A DNA stretch of 64,000 nt, taken from positions 186,001-250,000 of the forward strand of contig NZ_CP069798.1 of the NCBI RefSeq assembly GCF_016894345.1, written 5' to 3'. Below are positions 44,119 to 53,361 of the stretch, in pieces. Both the position numbers and the translations under genes were made by a program. The notes beneath the pieces are model-generated. The model was not told where the DNA came from and did no database searches. It saw only the letters and a list, made by a program, of their open reading frames with translations. Each line of letters begins with the position of its first letter. Position 1 is the stretch's first letter. This DNA comes from Paralysiella testudinis. Its GTDB lineage: Bacteria; Pseudomonadota; Gammaproteobacteria; Burkholderiales; Neisseriaceae.

Positions 44119-44445
44119 TGAGCGCCGACACCGCAAACATCATCAACATTGAATTTTGGCAAGTGGTGAGCTTTTTCTCACCTTTCTGGGCGTGTGTTTC
44201 GGCTTCGGCAAAATCCTGTTTGCCCAATTTAAAACCGCACTGGACGACCGCTTAGCCCTGCTGGAAAAATGCAGGCCAAGCTGGAGATGGTGGAGCAAAG
44301 CCACAACGAATTGCTGCGCCAGCTACCGCTGGACTATATGCGCCGCGAAGACCATATCCGCAACGAGAGCAAGCTGGAAGCCAAGATTGATGCCGTCTAC
44401 GGCATCATGAGCGATATTTACAAGATGGAGAGCCACAAGAAATGA
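44118..44445 (+). pseudogene. DUF2730-like (Mu gp25) membrane protein, two one-base losses
   Basis: MSADTANIINIEFWQVVSFF is followed by a shift at T5 44172-44176; one more T gives LTFLGVCFGFGKILFAQFK, a transmembrane helix. A second shift at A5 44265-44269 hides MQAKLEMVEQSHNELLRQLP to the stop at 44443. The restored length is about 109 residues. In Mu this gene begins the head operon. Confidence 0.82.
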
Positions 44446-44746
44446 TGCAAAAATCCGCCGCGAAGGCATGCGCTGGCAAATCATCAGCATGTTGGACAAA
44501 GCCCGCCCGATTACCGCGCACGAGCGCTTTATTGTCGACGTGGTGCGCGGCATCTACCCCGACGCCACCGCCGTGGAAGTGCGCCAGCACCTAGACTATC
44601 TGGCCGACCGCCGCTTAATCGACTTGGTCAAACAGCCCAGTGGCGCTTGGTATGCCGACCTCACCCGCTTGGGCGTGGACTTGGCCGAATACACCATTGA
44701 CTGCCAGCCCGGTATTGCCCGCCCTGAAAAATATTGGGAGGGCTAG
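44442..44746 (+). pseudogene. Mu gp26-like winged-helix protein, start disrupted
   Basis: The upstream ATGATG (44442) overlaps the previous stop, and A5 at 44449-44453 would need one more A to give MMQKIRREGMRWQIISML. Translation could still begin at ATG 44468, yielding 92 residues, so the gene may remain active. RGIYPDATAVEVRQHLDYL and DLVKQPSGAWYADLT suggest a winged helix. Confidence 0.7.
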
Positions 44747-44748
44747 CA

Positions 44749-45293
44749 ATGGCACCGCGCAGCAGCATCGACCTACTGCCCGACACCGTGCGCCATGCCT
44801 TGGAGCGCAGGCTTACCGACACCGGCTTTGGCAACTACAGCGAGCTTACCGAATGGCTCAACGAGCAAGGCTACCAAATCAGCCGCAGCGCCGTACATCG
44901 TTATGGCCAAAAAGTAGAGCGCCGTTTTGCATCGATTAAAGCCAGCACCGAAGCCGCCCGCCTGATTGCCGAGGGCGCAGCAGATGAGGGCGACACCCGC
45001 AGCGAAGCCTTAATGGCCATGCTGCAAACCGAATTGTTTGATGCACTGGTGCAGATAGGTGAAATGCCGTCTGAAGAGCTGGGCGCGATAGACCGCTTCG
45101 GCATGATGGCCGAAGGCTCGCGCAAAATCAGCGGTTTAATCTCCGCCAGCACGCGCTTAAAAGAGTATCAGGCCAAAGTCAAAGCCAAGGTGGCCGCCGC
45201 TGCCGAAGATGTGGCCAAGCAGGCCAAAAAGGCGGCTTGAGCGATGAAGCCGCCGAAGCCATCCGCAAACAGATTTTAGGCATTGCATCATGA
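44749..45293 (+). pseudogene. Small-terminase-like protein (DUF3486, Mu gp27), C-terminal frameshift
   Basis: ATG 44749 after GGGAGGG opens MAPRSSIDLLPDTVRHALER and an HTH region (TEWLNEQGYQISRSAVHRYG), typical of DUF3486. It stops at 45240. One more A in A5 45226-45230 extends it through GLSDEAAEAIRKQILGIAS to TGA 45291-45293, overlapping the terminase ATG as ATGA. The truncated protein lacks 17-18 residues and may still work. Confidence 0.85.
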
Positions 45294-46789
45294 GTGATTT
45301 GGTACAGCAAACCGAAGACCGCACCCCAATGGCACTGCTGCCGTATCAGCAGGCATGGTGTGCGATCAGTCGCCGGTAAAGCTGTGCGAAAAGTCGCGCC
45401 GTATCGGCTTAAGCTGGGGCGAAGCCGCCGACACCGCCTTACTGGCCGCATCCAGCAGCGGCATGGATGCCTGGTATATCGGCTACAACAAAGACATGGC
45501 GCTGGAATTTATCCGCGACTGCGCCAACTGGGCGAAGTTTTACAACCTCGCTGCGGGTGAAATCACCGAAACAGAGGAAGTGTTTGTTGAGGGCGATGAC
45601 AAACAGGCCATTTTGGCCTTTGTTATCCGTTTTGCTTCCGGCTGGCGCGTCACCGCACTGTCCAGCCGCCCGTCCAACCTGCGCGGCAAACAAGGCCGCG
45701 TCATTATTGACGAAGCCGCCTTCCACGACCAACTTGGCGAATTACTTAAAGCAGCAATGGCACTGCTGATGTGGGGTGGCCAAGTGCACATCATCAGCAC
45801 CCACGATAGCGTGGACAACCCGTTTAATGAGCTGATTACCGATGTGCGCGCCGGTAAAAAGCCTTACTCCATCCACCGCATCCCATTTGATGAAGCGGTG
45901 GAACAAGGCCTGTACCGCCGCATTTGCTTGCGCTTGGGGCGCGAGTGGGCGCCCGAAGGTGAGGCAGTATGGTGTAAAGAAATCCGTGATTTCTACGGCG
46001 AAGACGCCAGTGAAGAGCTGGACTGCATCCCCAAAAACGGCGGCGGGCGTTGGCTGAATCGGGCGCTGATTGAAAGCCGGATGAGCCCCTATACACCCGT
46101 TATTCGCTACGACCAAACCGATGTCTTCGGTTTGCTGCCCGAGCCGCGCCGTGCGGCTGAAGTAGCCGATTGGATTGCCGATGTATTGCAGCCGCTGCTT
46201 GACGGCCTCGACCCAGCACGCACCAGCTTTGTCGGCGAAGACTTTGCCCGCAGTGGCGACCGCACCGTGCTGGTGCCGCTATTGCAGCAAAAAACTGCAA
46301 CTCAAACCGCCGTTTGTATTGGAGCTGGGCAATATGCCGTTTGCCCAGCAAGAGCAAATCATGAAGCACCTACTGCACGGCCTGCCCAATCTGCGTGGTG
46401 CAGCGTTGGACGCCCGCGGCAACGGCCAAGCACTGGCCGAAGCCATGCAGGACGCATTCGGGGTGAGCGTAGTAGAAGCCGTGATGCTGTCTGAAAACTG
46501 GTACCGCATCCACACCGCGCCATTTAAAGCAGCGCTGGAAGACGGCACGCTGGACGGCCTGCCCAAAGATGAAGACATCTTGAACGACCTGCGCACATTT
46601 GAATTAATCAACGGCGTGCCGCGCATCCCCGCCACCCGCACAAAAGGCCAAGACGGGCGCAAACGTCACGGCGATGCCGGGATCGCCTTTGTGCTGGCGC
46701 ACTATGCCAGCCGCGAATTGAATATAGGCCCGATTAAAGTCAGCAGCCGCCCCACACGTCGCCGCAGCAGATTAACCAGAGGATACTAA
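45290..46789 (+). pseudogene. Terminase large subunit (Mu gp28-like), frameshifted
   Basis: ATG 45290 opens MSDLVQQTEDRTPMALLPYQ and stops after CAISRR; one more G near 45364 restores WCADQSPVKLCEKSRRIGLS. The long frame then carries Walker B VIIDEAAF and nuclease-side residues (VGEDFARSGDRT). A second shift lies at A6 46289-46294; dropping one or adding two bases restores LQLKPPFVLELGN to the end. Headful packaging needs this enzyme. Confidence 0.88.
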
Positions 46790-46790
46790 A

Positions 46791-48290
46791 GTGGCCAAGC
46801 CCCATTTCAAACTTAAAACCATCGCCGGGCAAGTCAGCATCACCCCCGCCGATTTATCCGCCCATATTGCCGTGGCACGCCAGTTTTGGGGCGTGGGCGG
46901 CTTTGGCGGCCTGCTGCCCAATCCCGATGCCGTGCTTAAGAAGCTAGGCCGCGACATCAGCGTATACCGCGATTTATTGAGCGACCCGATTGTGGCCGGC
47001 CATGTGCGCCGGCGTAAATCCGCCGTCACCAGCATGGCGTGGCGTTTAGACGATGCCGACACCCCGCCTGCCGTGGCCGCCGCGTTGGCAGATTTTTTTG
47101 CTGGGGTGGATATCTACCGCCTGATTAACCAGATATTGGACGCCACCCTATATGGCTACCAGCCGCTGGAATTGGTATGGCAGCGCGGCAGCCTGTGGCT
47201 GCCTGACGTGATTGCCAAGCCGCCGCAGTGGTTTCAATTCAATGCAGAGGGCGAATTGTGCTTTACCGGCGATGGCCGCATGGATGCCGAGCCGGTGTTG
47301 CCGTACAAATTCTTGTGCCCCACCCACAATGCCAGCTATACCAACCCCTACGGCATGGGCGATTTGGCCACCGTATACTGGCCTACCGTATTCAAACGCG
47401 GCGGCCTTAAATTCTGGGCAGAATTCGCGGAAAAATTCGGTGCGCCGTGGATTATCGCCCAAGAGCCGCGCAGCAACACCGATGCCGACACCAACCGCCT
47501 ATTAGATGCATTAGAGCAGCTGATTGGTAATGCCGTGGCCACCATTCCCAACGATTCCAGCGTTGAAATCAAAGAAGCCGCAGGCAAACAGGGCAGTGCC
47601 GATGTGTACGACCGCTTTATCCGCTATTGCCGTAGCGAAATCGCCATTGCCCTGCTCGGGCAAGACCAAACCACCGAAAAAGACACCAACCACGCCAGCG
47701 CCAAGGCCGGGCTGGAAGTTACCGACGACATCCGCGACAACGATTGTCGTATCGTTGAAGGCTGCCTGAACCAGCTTATTGAATGGATTTGCACCCTTAA
47801 TTTTGGTGAAAACGTGGCACGCCCGGCCTTTGTGCTCTACAGCGAAGAAGTGGGCGACAAAACCTTGGCCGAGCGCGACCAAATTTTAAGCCAATGCGGC
47901 GTGCAGCTATCCAAAAGCTACTGGCAGCGGGCCTATAACTTGGATGACGACGACATCGTGCAAGTGGGTGCGGCGGCAAAAGCGACGACGTCGTCACATT
48001 TGGCCAGCTTTGCCGAGCCGATTACCGCAGCCGATGCGGGCATCGTGGTGGATAACACCGTCGCCGAGATACTGGCTTCAGGCAGCCTGAACGCACAAGG
48101 CCAGGCACTCACCCGGTCCTTAATCAACGCCCTGCAAAGCGGCGGTGCCGATACCGACACCGTGCTCGACCGCCTGATTAACGCCTACCCCGATATGGAC
48201 GACAAAGCACTACAAGATGAGCTGGCACGGCTGATATTTCTGGCCGGGCTGGTGGGGCGGGTTGAAGCCGCCGGAGAGCTGGCAACATGA
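46791..48290 (+). CDS. Portal protein (DUF935, Mu gp29-like)
   Basis: GTG 46791 with AGAGG upstream gives 499 residues. DPIVAGHVRRRKSAVTSMAW, PLELVWQRGSLWLPDVIAK and FGAPWIIAQEPRS fit DUF935. It overlaps the MuF-like gene by four bases. This is the only large gene of the rightward head operon without a frameshift. Confidence 0.92.
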   Translation: MAKPHFKLKTIAGQVSITPADLSAHIAVARQFWGVGGFGGLLPNPDAVLKKLGRDISVYRDLLSDPIVAGHVRRRKSAVTSMAWRLDDADTPPAVAAALADFFAGVDIYRLINQILDATLYGYQPLELVWQRGSLWLPDVIAKPPQWFQFNAEGELCFTGDGRMDAEPVLPYKFLCPTHNASYTNPYGMGDLATVYWPTVFKRGGLKFWAEFAEKFGAPWIIAQEPRSNTDADTNRLLDALEQLIGNAVATIPNDSSVEIKEAAGKQGSADVYDRFIRYCRSEIAIALLGQDQTTEKDTNHASAKAGLEVTDDIRDNDCRIVEGCLNQLIEWICTLNFGENVARPAFVLYSEEVGDKTLAERDQILSQCGVQLSKSYWQRAYNLDDDDIVQVGAAAKATTSSHLASFAEPITAADAGIVVDNTVAEILASGSLNAQGQALTRSLINALQSGGADTDTVLDRLINAYPDMDDKALQDELARLIFLAGLVGRVEAAGELAT

Positions 48291-49190
48291 ACCCCGAAGA
48301 CATCAAAGCCGTATTCGGCATGCAGCCCGAAGCCGCCGTGGCCTATTTGCAGCAGAAGGGCGTAACCGTATCTTGGGATTGGCAAGACATGCTCGACGAC
48401 GCCCACGCCACCGCCCACACCGTGGCCAAAACCGCGGGCATGGACGTGGCCGACGACATCTACCGCGCCATCAACAAAGCCTTAGCCAACGGCCAAACCC
48501 TAGCTCAATTCCAAGCCGAGCTCACCCCCGTGCTGCAAAGCAAAGGCTGGTGGGGCAAAAAGAGGTTGCCAACCCCGACACCGGCGAAGCCCAAACCGTG
48601 CAGCTCGGTAGCCCGCACCGCTTAAAAACCATCTACCTCACCAACACCCAATCGGCGTATATGGCCGGGCGCTATGTTGAGATGATGGACAGCTTGGACA
48701 CGCATCCGTATTGGGAATATGTAGCCGTCAACGACAACCGCACCCGCGACACCCACCGCCTGATGCACGGCAGGGTTTACGAAGCCACCGATCCCATCTG
48801 GAACACCATGTACCCGCCGTTGGATTACCGCTGCCGCTGCCGCGTGAAGCCACTGTCCGAATCCCGCGGCCAGCGCCGCGTATTGCCCCGCGCCGAGCTG
48901 GAAACCCAAACCGTCGACATCGGTCGCAACGAATACACCGGCGAAGAGCGCCATGCCCAACGCACCGGCATCCGCGTGGGCGGCAAATTCGTTGCCCCCA
49001 GCCCCGGCTTCAACAGCAACCAAGGCCAAGCCATGCTGTCGCGCATGGCATCGGTAGCCGTAGAAAAGCCCAAGCCGCCCACCCTGATATTGCACGGGTG
49101 GCGTTGAAAGAAATGATGGGTAATGACAAATTTAAGAATGCACTCACCGGCGAGCAGCTGGCGTGGGTGCAGAAGCTATTGAAAGGGTAG
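48287..49190 (+). pseudogene. Minor head protein (MuF/gp30-like), two one-base losses
   Basis: MNPEDIKAVFGMQPEAAVAY runs to A5 48557-48561, where one more A restores WWGKKEVANPDTGEAQ. The MuF core (HPYWEYVAVNDNRTRDTHRL and MYPPLDYRCRCRV) follows in the second frame. A further A at 49064-49067 restores EKAQAAHPDIARVALKEMMG to TAG 49190. MuF proteins sit at the portal and enter the cell with DNA. Confidence 0.88.
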
Positions 49191-49192
49191 CC

Positions 49193-49701
49193 ATGTTTGA
49201 AATCAGCTTAGACGAAAAAGACCTCAAACGCGGGCTTGGCCAACTACTCAAAAACGCCACCGACAACCGCCCCATGATGCGCGGTATTGCTACAGAGCTT
49301 ATTGCCCTCACCGAAGACAACTTCGAAGACGAGAGCTGGGGTGGCGACACATGGAAGAAAAGCCAACGCGCAGCCGATGAAGGCGGCAAAACCCTGCAAA
49401 GAGACGGCGGCCTTGCGGGCAACATCAGCACCAAAGTCGGCAACAGCTTCGCCCGCATCGGCAGCAACAAGCCCTATGCCGCCATCCACCACCTTGGCGG
49501 CCAAACCAAAGCCCATAAAATCCGCCCCAAAAAGAAAAAGGGCTGGCCTTCGGCGGCATTGTGCGTAAATCCGTCAACCACCCCGGCAGCAACATCCCCG
49601 CACGCCCCTACCTACCCATCAGAGGCGATGGCAAACTCCAGCACGGCGCCGAAGAAGCCATCCTCGACATCGCCCTCAAATCCCTAGCCAAAGGCGTATA
49701 A
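49193..49701 (+). pseudogene. Virion morphogenesis protein (Mu gpG-like), frameshifted
   Basis: ATG 49193 (MFEISLDEKDLKRGLGQLL) opens the gpG/phage virion morphogenesis family. It derails at A5 49535-49539; one more A gives KKGLAFGGIVRKSVNHPG and ends at TAA 49701 with LDIALKSLAKGV. GpG joins head and tail. It is the last gene before the right phage end. Confidence 0.87.
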
Positions 49702-49713
49702 CAGCCACAAAAA

Positions 49714-49731
49714 ACGGGCTAAATAGCCCGT
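49714..49731 (+). terminator. Hairpin after the head operon
   Basis: ACGGGCT and AGCCCGT form a 7-bp stem with a 4-base loop, preceded by A6 and followed after a few bases by a T-rich stretch. It probably ends the rightward head transcript before the phage end. Confidence 0.65.
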
Positions 49732-49735
49732 CCGA

Positions 49736-49765
49736 TTTGTTTCACCCTGTGCAACACTGTTTCAA
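49736..49765 (+). repeat. 30-bp subterminal direct repeat, right copy
   Basis: It matches 11888-11917 at 28 of 30 positions, in the same orientation, 85 bases from the right terminus. See the left copy. Confidence 0.8.
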
Positions 49766-49807
49766 TTTCCCCATCCCACCAAATCCGGCAACATCCCCCT
49801 TTATCCC

Positions 49808-49837
49808 ATTTATCGCACCCACCCCTGCTTATTTATC
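49808..49837 (-). promoter_or_regulatory. Right-end transposase-binding sites
   Basis: GATAAAT on the minus strand starts at 49837 and 49814, offsets 13 and 36 from 49850, mirroring the left end exactly. Confidence 0.75.
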
Positions 49838-49850
49838 TTAAAGGGTTTCA

Positions 49851-49856
49851 ACATCG
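49851..49856. repeat. Target-site duplication, right copy (ACATCG)
   Basis: ACATCG follows the right terminus and equals 11830-11835. If Mu-like 5-bp duplication applied, CATCG would be the repeat and the A at 49851 would be phage; symmetry of the ends favours 6 bp. Confidence 0.9.
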
Positions 49857-50590
49857 CCCGTAAAGTAGACCAAGTATTGGATATGGTGCAATTGCTGCCC
49901 ATGCGCGAACGTAAACCCGCGCAATTATCCGGCGGCCAGCAACAACGGGTGGCACTGGCGCGGGCGCTGGTGTTCGAGCCGGAAGTGGTGCTGATGGACG
50001 AGCCGCTGGGTGCACTGGACAAACAATTGCGCGAACGCATGCAGCTGGATATCCGTGATCTGCATAAACGCTTGGGGCTCACCATCGTGTTTGTCACCCA
50101 TGATCAGCAAGAAGCACTCACCATGTCCGACCGCATTGCGGTGTTCAACAAAGGCAAAATCGAGCAAATCGGCACCCCGCGCGAAATTTACGACCATCCG
50201 GCCACCCGCTTTGTGGCTGAATTTATCGGTGAAACCAATTTGCTCGAAGGGCAGGTGGAATCCGTGGCCGACAACCATGCCGTGGTTGCCCTGCCAGAAG
50301 GCGGGCGATTGAAAGTGGCCAAAGGCACGCCGTTGCAAGCCGGGCAAGCGGTACTGGTTTCCATCCGCCCCGGACGCATCGCGTTGGCGGCCAAGCACAC
50401 CGGTGCCGACAATACCCTCAGCACCCGCGTGGTCGACAGCGTGTATCTGGGCGACCATTTGCGCATTCAGCTGGATGAGCAGGCACACCATTTTATTGTC
50501 CACTTAGGACGCAATACCGATGAATGGACACCCAACACCGATGTGACGGCCAATTTTGACGCCGCCGATTGCTGGACGATGACATTATGA
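49857..50590 (+). pseudogene. ABC transporter ATPase, 3' part (PotA-like)
   Basis: It encodes residues 113-356 of the interrupted ATPase: signature LSGGQQQRVALARAL, Walker B VVLMDEPLGALD, H-loop TIVFVTHDQQEA, then a TOBE domain (VLVSIRPGRIALA). An internal ATG at 49877 could start translation but lacks the P-loop. The stop overlaps the permease start as ATGA. Confidence 0.93.
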
Positions 50591-51762
50591 GCAACCTAGC
50601 CACTAAAAAACGGCGCGCCTATTTATTGCTGATGCCGCTCATCCTGTTTTTGCTGGTGTTTTTCCTGTGGCCATTGTGGGTGATGATGAAGCAGGCTGTG
50701 TCCGACAATGCCGTGGCGGTGGTGTTGCAACAAACCGCCACTGTAATGCCGCAATGGAACGGCACATCCGCTCCCACACCCGAGATGAAAACCGCATTGA
50801 TTGCCGACTTAAAAGCCGCCAAAGACCAGCAGGAAATCGGCAATATGGTGCGCAAGCTCAACAGCGAGCAGGCCGGCTACCGCACCCTGATGACCAAAAC
50901 CTTAGTGCAAATCCGCGACAATCCGAATCCGCCTGACTTGGAAAGCATTGATGCACGCTGGTCGGATCCGCGCTATTGGCAGGCCATCAACAAGCTGATG
51001 TCGCCGGTAACCGACCGTTTCTTGCTGGCAGCGGTAGACATGGAGCGCAATCCGGAAGGCAAAATGGTGGCCATGGCCGCAGGCTCTTCCGCCAACCGCG
51101 ACATCATGCTGCGCACGTTTTGGATTGCCGCTTTGGTAACCCTGTTTTGCGCCGCCATCGGCTATCCGTATGCCATGCTGCTGGCCTCCACTTCCGGCTG
51201 GGTCAAAAATCTGCTGTTTGCGGCGGTATTGCTGCCGTTGTGGACTTCGCTGCTGGTGCGCACCGCCGCGTGGTTTATCCTGCTGCAAGACCGCGGCCTG
51301 ATTAACGACTTACTGATGACATTGGGCCTCACCCACAGCCCGATTCCGCTGATTTTTAACCGCAGCGGCGTGGTGGTGGCGATGACCCATGTATTGCTGC
51401 CGTTTATGGTGTTGCCAATTTACAGCGTGTTACAAGCCATTCCGCGCAATCTGATGCCGGCTGCTTCTTCGCTGGGCGCACCACCGTGGCGGGCATTTTT
51501 GAAAGTATTGCTGCCATTAAGCCTGCGCGGCATCTTGTCAGGCATGTTGTTGGTGTTTATGACGGCGATTGGCTATTACATCACCCCCGCGCTGATTGGC
51601 GGTGCGGGCGACCAAATGATCAGCTCGATTATTGCCTATTACGCCATGGGCGCGGCCAACTGGGGCATGGCCGGTGCATTGGGCATGGTGTTGCTGGTGG
51701 CCTGTCTTATTCTGTATGGCGTGTATGCACGCCTGACCACTGAAAAAACCGGGAGTGCATGA
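50587..51762 (+). CDS. ABC transporter permease, PotB-like with large periplasmic loop
   Basis: The 391-residue protein has a first membrane helix at about 13-33, then about 130 outside residues before the remaining five helices. The EAA-type loop is SSLGAPPWRAFLKVLLPLSL. The long loop between helices 1 and 2 is a feature of one subgroup of polyamine-type permeases. It overlaps both neighbours by four bases. Transcription may now depend on a promoter in or after the prophage. Confidence 0.9.
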   Translation: MSNLATKKRRAYLLLMPLILFLLVFFLWPLWVMMKQAVSDNAVAVVLQQTATVMPQWNGTSAPTPEMKTALIADLKAAKDQQEIGNMVRKLNSEQAGYRTLMTKTLVQIRDNPNPPDLESIDARWSDPRYWQAINKLMSPVTDRFLLAAVDMERNPEGKMVAMAAGSSANRDIMLRTFWIAALVTLFCAAIGYPYAMLLASTSGWVKNLLFAAVLLPLWTSLLVRTAAWFILLQDRGLINDLLMTLGLTHSPIPLIFNRSGVVVAMTHVLLPFMVLPIYSVLQAIPRNLMPAASSLGAPPWRAFLKVLLPLSLRGILSGMLLVFMTAIGYYITPALIGGAGDQMISSIIAYYAMGAANWGMAGALGMVLLVACLILYGVYARLTTEKTGSA

Positions 51763-52547
51763 TGTTGGCACGCTTAATCAAAATCGGCTTTGGCACGCTG
51801 GCGGTGCTGTTTCTGGTGGCACCTCTGTTTGCCATTTTGCCGCTGGCCTTTACTTCCAGCGTGTTCCTCACCTATCCGATTCCCGACTGGTCGACACGCT
51901 GGTTTCAGGAGCTGGCCACCGCCGATGCTTGGCGGCGCTCCATTATCAACAGCCTGATGATCGGTGGCGGCACCACGCTATTGGCCACCATATTGGGCAC
52001 CATGGCGGCGTTGGGGCTGCGCCAGCAAGGCATGCGCTTTGCCGCGCCTTTGCGCACCTTGTTTATCTTGCCCATGGTGGTGCCTGCCGTGGTGCTGGGG
52101 GTGGGCATGCAATTGCTGTTTGCTCAGCTTGGGCTGGCCAATACCTATCTGGGCGTGATTGTGGCACACAGCATCGTGGCCATTCCCTTGGTGTTCATCA
52201 CCGTGAGCGGCGCCGTGGCCGGTTTGGACAAACGGGTTGAGCTGGCCGCCGAAAGTTTGGGCGCCAGCCCCTTCACCGTGTTACGCAAGATTACCTTGCC
52301 ACTGGCCGCACCGGGCATTGTTTCCGGCGCCGTGCTGGCGTTTGCTACTTCGCTTGATGAAGTGGTGCTCACGCTGTTTGTGGCCGGCCCCAATCAACGC
52401 ACCCTGGCGCGGCAAATGTTTTCCACCATCCGCGAAAACATCAGCCCGGCCATTGCCGCAGCGGCGCTGATTTTTATTGTCGGCACCATCGTGCTCGGCG
52501 TGGTCACCACGCTGTTGCGCCGCCGCATGAAAAAAGCCGTTGTGTAA
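51759..52547 (+). CDS. ABC transporter permease, PotC-like
   Basis: The 262-residue protein has six predicted membrane helices and the EAA loop AAESLGASPFTVLRKITLPL. It pairs with the PotB-like permease with a four-base overlap. Confidence 0.92.
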   Translation: MMLARLIKIGFGTLAVLFLVAPLFAILPLAFTSSVFLTYPIPDWSTRWFQELATADAWRRSIINSLMIGGGTTLLATILGTMAALGLRQQGMRFAAPLRTLFILPMVVPAVVLGVGMQLLFAQLGLANTYLGVIVAHSIVAIPLVFITVSGAVAGLDKRVELAAESLGASPFTVLRKITLPLAAPGIVSGAVLAFATSLDEVVLTLFVAGPNQRTLARQMFSTIRENISPAIAAAALIFIVGTIVLGVVTTLLRRRMKKAVV

Positions 52548-52567
52548 CCACAAGCAGAAAGAGCGCC

Positions 52568-53302
52568 ATGAGTACCCCCTATATGCTGCTTACCGGCGCC
52601 AGCCGCGGCATCGGCCATGCCACCGTGAAGCTGTTTCAGGCGCACGGCTGGCGCATCCTCACGGTGTCGCGCCATCCTTTTTCGGCAGACTGCCGCTGGC
52701 CGGCGGCACGCGAAAGCCATATTCAGGCCGATTTGGAAGACTTGAACGGCATCGAAACACTGGCGCAAACCGTGCGCGAAAGGCTGCCTGAAGGCAAATT
52801 GGCGGCACTGGTAAACAATGCCGGTATTTCGCCCAAAGGCCCGGGCGGCAGCCGCTTAGGGGTGATGGCCACCGATGCCGACACCTGGACACGCATCCTG
52901 AATGTGAACTTGATATCCACCGCCTTATTGGCACGCGCATTGGCGCCGGAGCTGTTTGCCGCCAAAGGCTCGGTGGTGAATGTCACCTCGATTGTGGGCT
53001 CGCGTGTGCATCCTTTTGCCGGGGTGGCTTATGCCGCCTCCAAAGCGGCACTGTCGGCGCTAACACGTGAAATGGCCTACGAATTCGGCCCCTACGGCGT
53101 GCGGGTGAACGCGATTGCGCCGGGCGAAATCAGCACCGAAATTTTATCGCCCGGCACCGACAAACTGGTGGAAACACTGGTGCCGATGAAACGGCTGGGC
53201 ACCACCGCCGAAGTGGCCAAAACGATTTACTTTCTGTGCTCGGAAGATTCATCGTATATTAACGGTGCCGAAATCCACATCAACGGCGGCCAACATGTTT
53301 AG
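52568..53302 (+). CDS. Short-chain dehydrogenase/reductase
   Basis: The 244-residue enzyme has the TGASRGIGH cofactor motif (near 8-16), NNAGIS, catalytic Ser in VTSIVGSRV, and the YAASK pair. It is of classical NAD(P)-dependent type and ends INGAEIHINGG. In the locus it probably oxidises or reduces an alcohol/aldehyde made from the imported substrate. 20 bases separate it from the permease. Confidence 0.9.
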   Translation: MSTPYMLLTGASRGIGHATVKLFQAHGWRILTVSRHPFSADCRWPAARESHIQADLEDLNGIETLAQTVRERLPEGKLAALVNNAGISPKGPGGSRLGVMATDADTWTRILNVNLISTALLARALAPELFAAKGSVVNVTSIVGSRVHPFAGVAYAASKAALSALTREMAYEFGPYGVRVNAIAPGEISTEILSPGTDKLVETLVPMKRLGTTAEVAKTIYFLCSEDSSYINGAEIHINGGQHV

Positions 53303-53361
53303 CTGAGTACCGCAGCACCAAACCGGCATCCGTCCCCATCAGAATCCAGGAGCAAGCACGC

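Larger units (their letters stand above)
11836..49850. mobile_element. Mu-type transposable prophage, 38,015 bp
   Basis: The element starts TGAAGCC at 11836 and ends at 49850, where the complement reads TGAAACC. It is flanked by direct copies of ACATCG (11830-11835 and 49851-49856). GATAAAT lies at offsets 13 and 36 from both termini in mirror orientation. Cargo comprises Mu-like transposition genes (ner, A, B, gemA, mor), Mu-like head genes, a P2-like contractile tail, lysis genes, a lipoprotein and a TcmP/DUF5131 pair. Mu makes 5-bp duplications. Here 6 bp fits both symmetrical ends and restores the host frame exactly. Many head and lysis genes are frameshifted, so it is probably not fully infectious. 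Confidence 0.96.

Noticed and set aside
49877-50590. The 3' ATPase fragment as a complete gene starting at the internal ATG
   Set aside because: It lacks the P-loop and Q-loop, and upstream in-frame sequence continues to the phage junction.
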